Source: Pontibacter flavimaris
GTDB taxonomy: Bacteria > Bacteroidota > Bacteroidia > Cytophagales > Hymenobacteraceae
Direction of reading: 5' to 3'
DNA: 64,000 nt
Assembly (NCBI RefSeq): GCF_001907195.1
Contig: NZ_LVWA01000012.1
Span: forward strand, 310,001 to 374,000
How positions within the stretch are numbered: position 1 is the first letter of the stretch; every line of letters begins with the position of its first letter. Made by a program: the position numbers and the translations under genes. Below the pieces are notes generated by a model. That model searched no databases. It worked only from the letters and a program-made list of their open reading frames with translations, and was not told the origin of the DNA. Positions 59,561 through 64,000 of the stretch are shown here, piece by piece.

Positions 59561-61054
59561 ATGAAAAAGCATTACCCATACTGTTTGCTGTTTGTAGTGT
59601 TTGCCCTGCACTGCGTCCAAAGTATAGCACAGCCTGGCACCCGGCAACTGAGCCTGCAGGAAGTGATCGCTTTGGCGCAGTCGCAGTCGGCAGAGGCGCT
59701 GCAGGTGGAGACCAGCCGGGAGAACAGCTACTGGAAATGGCGCAGCGTGAAATCCGAATACAGGCCGCAGCTTAGCCTGGAAGGTACGTTGCCCGACTTC
59801 AGCCGCACGATTACGCCGGTAACGCAACCAGACGGTACCACTGAGTTCAGACCCGTTTCCATCAACAATACGGATCTGGGCCTGACGCTGAGCCAGGTCA
59901 TCAGCCCGACAGGCGGCAAGATTTTCGTGACCTCCCTGATGCAGCGCTTCGACGACTTCGACCGCGACCAGACCCGCTACAACGGCAACCCGGCCATTAT
60001 CGGGCTGGAGCAGCCGCTGTTTGCCTACAACGCCCTGAGCTGGAACAAAAAGATAGAGCCGTTGCGCTACGAGGAGTCCCAAAAGGAGTATGTAGAGAAC
60101 CGGGAAATTATAGCCGTAAAGGCCACCGGTTTATACTTTGATCTGCTGCTGGCCCAGTCCAACCAAAGTATAGCTGCCAAGAACCTGGCCAACAACGACA
60201 CCCTGTACCAGGTAGCGCAGGAAAAGTATAAACTGGGCCGTCTCTCCAAAAATGAATTGTTGCAGCTGCGCCTGGCGGTCCTTAACTCCGATCTGGCGCT
60301 GGCCCAGGCCAACCTGGATGCCCAGACAGCCGCGCTGGCCCTGCGCAACTATATCGGCCTGAAAGACAGCGCCCAGTTCAGCCTGCACGTGCCTGAAAGT
60401 ATACCCGAAACCACCGTGGCAGCAGCGGTAGCTTTGGCCGAAGCCAAAAAGAACCGCAAGGAAAGTATAAACTTCCGGCGCAGGATGCTGGAGGCCGAGA
60501 GCCTGGTAGCAAAAGCCCACGGCGACAACGGCTTTAACGCCAGCCTGTTTGCCACCTTTGGCCTTACCAACCAGGGAGTTGCCTTCAGCGATATCTACGA
60601 CCGCCCGGACAACCAGCAGCGCGCCCGCATCGGCTTTACCATGCCCATACTCGACTGGGGCCGCCAGCGCTCGGTTACCAAAGTGGCGCAGCTGAACCAG
60701 AAGCTGGTAGAGTACACCATCAGCCAGGAAGAGACAAATTTTGAGCAGGCCGTGCTCACGCAGGTAAACCAGTACAACACCCTCAAAACCCGCATCAGCA
60801 CCACCGCCGAAGCAGACGCCATCGCCGCTGAACGCTATGAGATCGCCAAGAATACTTTTCTGATTGGCCGCATCAGCATTACCGAACTGAACATCGCCTT
60901 GGCAGAGAAAGACCAGGCACGCCGCGCCTACATCGCCTCGCTCAGCGCGTTCTGGGAAGCACATTATACTTTAAGACAACTGACGCTTTTTGATTTTGAG
61001 AAGCAGGAGCCGATAGTAGCGGAGGCGCATAACCCCTCCCCGGCCCTCCCCTAA
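59561..61054 (+). CDS. TolC-family outer-membrane channel
   Basis: The 497-residue protein has a signal peptide (YCLLFVVFALHCVQSIAQPG). Helical repeats follow (LSLQEVIALAQSQSAEALQVETSRENSYWKW and KKNRKESINFRRRMLEAESLVAKAHGDNG), and the C-terminal helices contain RYEIAKNTFLIGRISITELNIALAEKDQ. This is the TolC fold and the exit duct of the MacAB-like export locus. The C-terminal tail is unusually Pro/Ala/Glu-rich (FEKQEPIVAEAHNPSPALP). Confidence 0.9.
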   Translation: MKKHYPYCLLFVVFALHCVQSIAQPGTRQLSLQEVIALAQSQSAEALQVETSRENSYWKWRSVKSEYRPQLSLEGTLPDFSRTITPVTQPDGTTEFRPVSINNTDLGLTLSQVISPTGGKIFVTSLMQRFDDFDRDQTRYNGNPAIIGLEQPLFAYNALSWNKKIEPLRYEESQKEYVENREIIAVKATGLYFDLLLAQSNQSIAAKNLANNDTLYQVAQEKYKLGRLSKNELLQLRLAVLNSDLALAQANLDAQTAALALRNYIGLKDSAQFSLHVPESIPETTVAAAVALAEAKKNRKESINFRRRMLEAESLVAKAHGDNGFNASLFATFGLTNQGVAFSDIYDRPDNQQRARIGFTMPILDWGRQRSVTKVAQLNQKLVEYTISQEETNFEQAVLTQVNQYNTLKTRISTTAEADAIAAERYEIAKNTFLIGRISITELNIALAEKDQARRAYIASLSAFWEAHYTLRQLTLFDFEKQEPIVAEAHNPSPALP

Positions 61055-61074
61055 TTTCTGCAGACGATTACACC

Positions 61075-61550
61075 CCTATGGTCCCCTCAAGGGGACAGTA
61101 GTAATAGCTGTAGCTATCGAAATGATACCCAGTCCTTGGGTTGAGCGCCTTGTAGATTTCCGGTTTCGCTTCAGCGAAATTGCGGAGACCGCAGGTCAAG
61201 CAAAGGAAATGTACACAGCGCGATGCCAAAGGACGAGCCCTCTCGGGCTGGAGAGCACCAAAGTATGAAATGCAACGGTAGGTTTATAATACTTAGGATG
61301 AACGGAAGCTAATAAGGATAGCTGGCATCAGGTTACAGGAAGCAGCAGCTAGGCAAGTCAAGTATAAAGTATGGCTGCTGCGGATCTGGAGATCCGCAGC
61401 AGAAAAGTTCCAGACACGGATGTCCGGAACAGCCGAATAGCTTAAGTATAAAATATCGCCGAAGTATAAGTATGGCTTTGCAAGCCAGTCAAGTTGCAAA
61501 CTTGACACCATCATAGGACACAAGTCTGAAGACTCGCGCCAGGGATTAGA
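61075..61550. repeat. Mosaic repeat block 5
   Basis: A gene-free gap (61055-61612). Minus-oriented modules appear in the same order as block 1: the CCCAGTCC...GGCGCCTT module near 61118-61145, GAGCCCTCTCGGGCTGG (61236-61252) with CACCAAAGTATGAAATGCAAC, GTCAAGTT-GCA-AACTTGAC (61488-61506) and CAAGTCT-GA-AGACTCG (61523-61538). AAGTATA and AAGTATG words fill the spacers. Confidence 0.8.
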
Positions 61551-61612
61551 GATGATAAAGCAGCTAAAACACAGAATCACTATAAAAACCAAAAGACATT
61601 ATATTCAAAACT

Positions 61613-62314
61613 ATGATCACGTTAACCAACATCGAAAAGGTCTACCAAACCAAGTCCATCGAGACGGTGGCCCTGCAGCACGTAAACCTGGTGGTTCCCA
61701 AAGGCGAATTCCTCTCCATCATGGGGCCATCGGGCTGCGGCAAATCCACGCTGCTCAACATCATGGGTCTGCTGGACGTGCCGACCCAGGGCACTGTGGA
61801 GATAGACGGACATCCCATCACGAGCTATAAAGACAAGGAACTGGCGCACATCCGCAACGAGAAAATCGGCTTTGTTTTCCAGAGCTACCACTTGGTGAAC
61901 GATTTGAGCGTGCTCGACAACGTGGAGCTGCCCCTACTCTACCGCAACGGCATTTCCGCCTCCGAGCGTACCCGACGCGCCAAAACCGCCCTGGAGAAAG
62001 TAGGCCTTAGCGCCCGCACCAAACACTACCCCACGCAGCTCTCCGGCGGACAGCGCCAGCGCGTAGCCATCGCCCGCGCACTGATCGGGCAACCGCAACT
62101 TATACTGGCCGACGAGCCGACCGGTAACCTGGACTCAGTGATGGGTGAGGAAATCATGAACATCCTGCTGGACTTGAACCGGGTGGATGGCACTACCATC
62201 GTGATGGTGACGCACGACGAGAACATGGCCCAGAAAACCGAGCGCCTGGTGCGCTTCTTCGACGGGCAGCAGGTTTCTGACGCTAAGGTTTTTGCCAACC
62301 TTCAACAAGTATAG
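61613..62314 (+). CDS. ABC transporter ATP-binding subunit (MacB/LolD type)
   Basis: The 233-residue ATPase has Walker A GPSGCGKST, the Q-loop region FVFQSYHLVNDLSVLDNVELPL, signature LSGGQRQRVAIARAL, Walker B LILADEPTGNLD and an H-loop MVTHDE. It belongs to the lipoprotein- and macrolide-export branch rather than import. It sits three bases before the permease gene, after a repeat block. It powers the flanking permeases. Confidence 0.93.
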   Translation: MITLTNIEKVYQTKSIETVALQHVNLVVPKGEFLSIMGPSGCGKSTLLNIMGLLDVPTQGTVEIDGHPITSYKDKELAHIRNEKIGFVFQSYHLVNDLSVLDNVELPLLYRNGISASERTRRAKTALEKVGLSARTKHYPTQLSGGQRQRVAIARALIGQPQLILADEPTGNLDSVMGEEIMNILLDLNRVDGTTIVMVTHDENMAQKTERLVRFFDGQQVSDAKVFANLQQV

Positions 62315-62316
62315 CC

Positions 62317-63558
62317 ATGCTGAAGAATTACCTGAAAATAGCCTGGAAGGTGCTCTTGCGACGCAAGTTCTTCACCTTCATCAGCCTCTTTGGCATTAGC
62401 TTTACCCTGATGGTGCTGGTGGTGGCCACATCCCTCTTCGACCATACTTTTGGGCCGCAAATGCCGGAGCGCGACACCGACAAACTGCTTTTCGTGAACA
62501 TGATGCGCGAGGAGATAAAAGAAGGCCATACCAGAAGCGGCCCGCTCAGCTACCACTTCCTCGACCGCCACGTACGCACGCTGAAAACGCCTGAAAAGGT
62601 ATCCATCAACTCCATGTTTTTCCAAGTCAACAGCTACATCAACAACCGCAAACTGGCCCTCGACATCAAGTATACCGACCGGGAATTCTGGGATATCCTG
62701 GATTTTAACTTCGTGGAAGGAGCTGCTTTCGGGCAGCAGGACGTGAAAAGCGCCAACCGCGTAGCCGTGATAAACGAGAGCACCCGCCAAAAGTACTTTG
62801 GAGGCGGCAAGGCCCTGGGGCAGTACATGGAAGTAGACCAGGTAAAGTATAAAGTAGTGGGTGTGGTGGAGAATGTACCCGTACTGCGCCTGCACTCCTA
62901 TGCCGATGTGTGGGTGCCTATCTCGCTCAAAAGCCAGGAGTTTAACAAACCGGGGCTAAACGGAACTTACTTTGCCACCATCAAAGCGGCAAAGGCTTCG
63001 GATGTACCGCAGATCAAAAAAGAGTTTGCCACGATGATGGCCGAAGTGGAGCGCCAGCGTCCTGAAAAAGGGGTGGAGCTAAGTTCTTTCCCCGACACCT
63101 TTCTGGAGAGCGTTACCCGCACTTTCTTAGGCAACGGGAAAGACGCCAGTGTGGGGATTCTGTATGGATTGTTGATGGGACTTGCCCTGTTATTTATGCT
63201 GCTGCCAGCCATCAACCTGGTCAACATCAACATCAGCCGCATTATGGAGCGTTCCTCTGAGATTGGGGTGCGCAAGGCCTTTGGCGCCTCCTCCTCCACC
63301 ATCATCGGGCAGTTTCTGGTCGAGAATGTCTTCCTGACACTACTGGGTGGCTTACTGGGTTTTGTGCTGTCTGCCCTGGCGCTGTGGCTCATTAACGATA
63401 GCGGGATTATCGTTTATGCAGACCTGAGCCTGAACCTGCGCATATTTGGGATGGGCTTACTGCTCTGCCTTGTCTTTGGATTGGTTTCCGGGGTATACCC
63501 CGCTTTTAAGATGTCACGCTTACAAGCCGTAGAGGCACTGAGAGGAGGTTCAAAATGA
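62317..63558 (+). CDS. MacB/FtsX-type ABC transporter permease
   Basis: The 413-residue protein has an N-terminal helix (FTFISLFGISFTLMVLVVATSLF), a large periplasmic MacB-type domain (RVAVINESTRQKYFGGGKALGQYMEVDQVKYKVVGVVENVPV) and three C-terminal helices in the FtsX region (IMERSSEIGVRKAFGASSSTIIGQFLVENVFLTLLGGLLGFVLSALAL). The periplasmic part suits coupling of ATP hydrolysis to an adaptor. The stop codon overlaps the next ATG (ATGA). Confidence 0.9.
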   Translation: MLKNYLKIAWKVLLRRKFFTFISLFGISFTLMVLVVATSLFDHTFGPQMPERDTDKLLFVNMMREEIKEGHTRSGPLSYHFLDRHVRTLKTPEKVSINSMFFQVNSYINNRKLALDIKYTDREFWDILDFNFVEGAAFGQQDVKSANRVAVINESTRQKYFGGGKALGQYMEVDQVKYKVVGVVENVPVLRLHSYADVWVPISLKSQEFNKPGLNGTYFATIKAAKASDVPQIKKEFATMMAEVERQRPEKGVELSSFPDTFLESVTRTFLGNGKDASVGILYGLLMGLALLFMLLPAINLVNINISRIMERSSEIGVRKAFGASSSTIIGQFLVENVFLTLLGGLLGFVLSALALWLINDSGIIVYADLSLNLRIFGMGLLLCLVFGLVSGVYPAFKMSRLQAVEALRGGSK

Positions 63559-64000
63559 TACGCCATCTGTTTAAACTGATCTGGAACCGGAAGAAAAGCA
63601 ACTTCCTGCTGATCACGGAGATTTTCATTTGCTTTCTGGTACTGTTCGGGGTACTCAGCCTGGTCGTGTACAACGTCCGCAACTACAGCAAACCGCTTGG
63701 CTTTAAGCACGAGCAAGTGTGGCTGCTGACCATGCGCCCCGACCTTGACTCGACTGCACTAAACCGCCAGAACATGGCACAGGCGCTGCAGCTTGTAAAA
63801 AGTATGCCGGAGGTAGAGGCCGCCTCGCTGACCAGCAGCAACGCCCCGTTTTCTTTCAGCACGATGAACAACAACGTCACCTACAATAACAAAAAGATAC
63901 TGTCCAACATCTTCGAGGTGCAGGATGACTTTAAAGACGTGATGCAAATAGAACTGAGCCAAGGGCGTTGGTTTAGCCAGGAAGACGACGCATCGCACCA
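63555..64000 (+). CDS. Second MacB/FtsX-type permease, truncated by the window end
   Basis: The ATG at 63555 overlaps the preceding stop codon (ATGA). About 148 codons are present: MIRHLFKLIWNRKKSNFLLI, a membrane helix (FICFLVLFGVLSLVVYNV), then a periplasmic domain with SKPLGFKHEQVWLLTMRPD. The frame is open at 64000, so the C-terminus lies outside. A separate second permease implies a heterodimeric exporter, as often seen in Bacteroidota. Substrate unknown. Confidence 0.85.
   Translation, partial: MIRHLFKLIWNRKKSNFLLITEIFICFLVLFGVLSLVVYNVRNYSKPLGFKHEQVWLLTMRPDLDSTALNRQNMAQALQLVKSMPEVEAASLTSSNAPFSFSTMNNNVTYNNKKILSNIFEVQDDFKDVMQIELSQGRWFSQEDDASH

Noticed and set aside
1..64000. rRNA, tRNA, phage or insertion-sequence genes
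   Set aside because: None recognised by eye; no transposase, integrase or cloverleaf pattern was found.

Overview
The window reads as chromosomal DNA of a Bacteroidota member. It has a SusC/SusD pair with FecR and an ECF sigma factor, many lipoproteins with Bacteroidota-type lipoboxes, start sites mostly without Shine-Dalgarno sequences, and repeated TAnnTTTG -7 boxes just upstream of genes. Gene content and fairly GC-rich coding DNA fit Cytophagales, probably Hymenobacteraceae such as Pontibacter; that placement is inference. Genes are dense and ordinary, with no phage, plasmid, transposase, rRNA or tRNA. The intergenic DNA is unusual: it is full of small hairpins and of the word AAGTATR (R = A or G).

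Layout. 1-10 kb: a copper/silver-type efflux locus (lipoprotein, DUF2231 membrane protein, HYC_CC_PP protein, CusA-like pump, TolC-like channel with a Met/Gly/Ser-rich insert, CusB-like adaptor with metal-binding and DUF3347 domains, a 42-residue membrane peptide, a Cys-rich lipoprotein and a free DUF3347 lipoprotein). 10.5-13 kb: a carboxypeptidase-regulatory-domain outer-membrane barrel. 13-25 kb: a glycan utilisation locus of two tandem GH30 lipoproteins, SusE, SusD, STN-SusC and FecR, with a divergent ECF sigma factor. 25-30 kb: a PaaE-like reductase, a PepD dipeptidase and an alpha-glucan phosphorylase homologue. 30.5-37.4 kb: a GbsR/MarR regulator, a TolC-adaptor-RND drug-type efflux operon and an acyl-carrier-like protein without its serine. 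37.5-43.6 kb: a phosphoesterase and nucleotidyltransferase pair, a GH2-type lipoprotein divergent from a GT2 polysaccharide synthase, and a Gly/Tyr/Ser/Arg-rich disordered protein. 44.5-50.3 kb: GH25 lysozyme, a D-threonine-aldolase-like enzyme with a 3' frameshift, hemN with an FNR-type site, hemJ and a zinc-ribbon coiled-coil protein. 50.4-57.6 kb (minus strand): AEC transporter, DUF294/CBS protein overlapping a membrane-anchored DnaQ-type exonuclease, GNAT, aminopeptidase P and a PRK07578-type SDR. 58-64 kb: a MacAB-TolC-like export locus cut by the window end.

How the genes work together. The metal locus couples periplasmic capture (DUF3347, CusB N-terminal domain, Cys-rich lipoprotein) to an RND export complex. 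In the glycan locus the STN-SusC, FecR and ECF sigma factor form a surface-to-nucleus signalling chain that probably switches on SusCDE and the GH30 enzymes; the GH30 type suggests a beta-1,6-glucan-like substrate. The regulator and the pump operon at 30.5-31.1 kb carry matching half-sites with identical spacing, so the regulator probably controls both itself and the pump. hemN and hemJ serve haem synthesis, and hemN looks oxygen-controlled.

The most unusual signals are: (1) the AAGTATR word, very dense in both intergenic and coding DNA; (2) chains of mini-hairpins with a constant TTTGCAA centre and arms that change in a compensatory way between copies; and (3) multi-part repeat blocks that recur in five intergenic regions.
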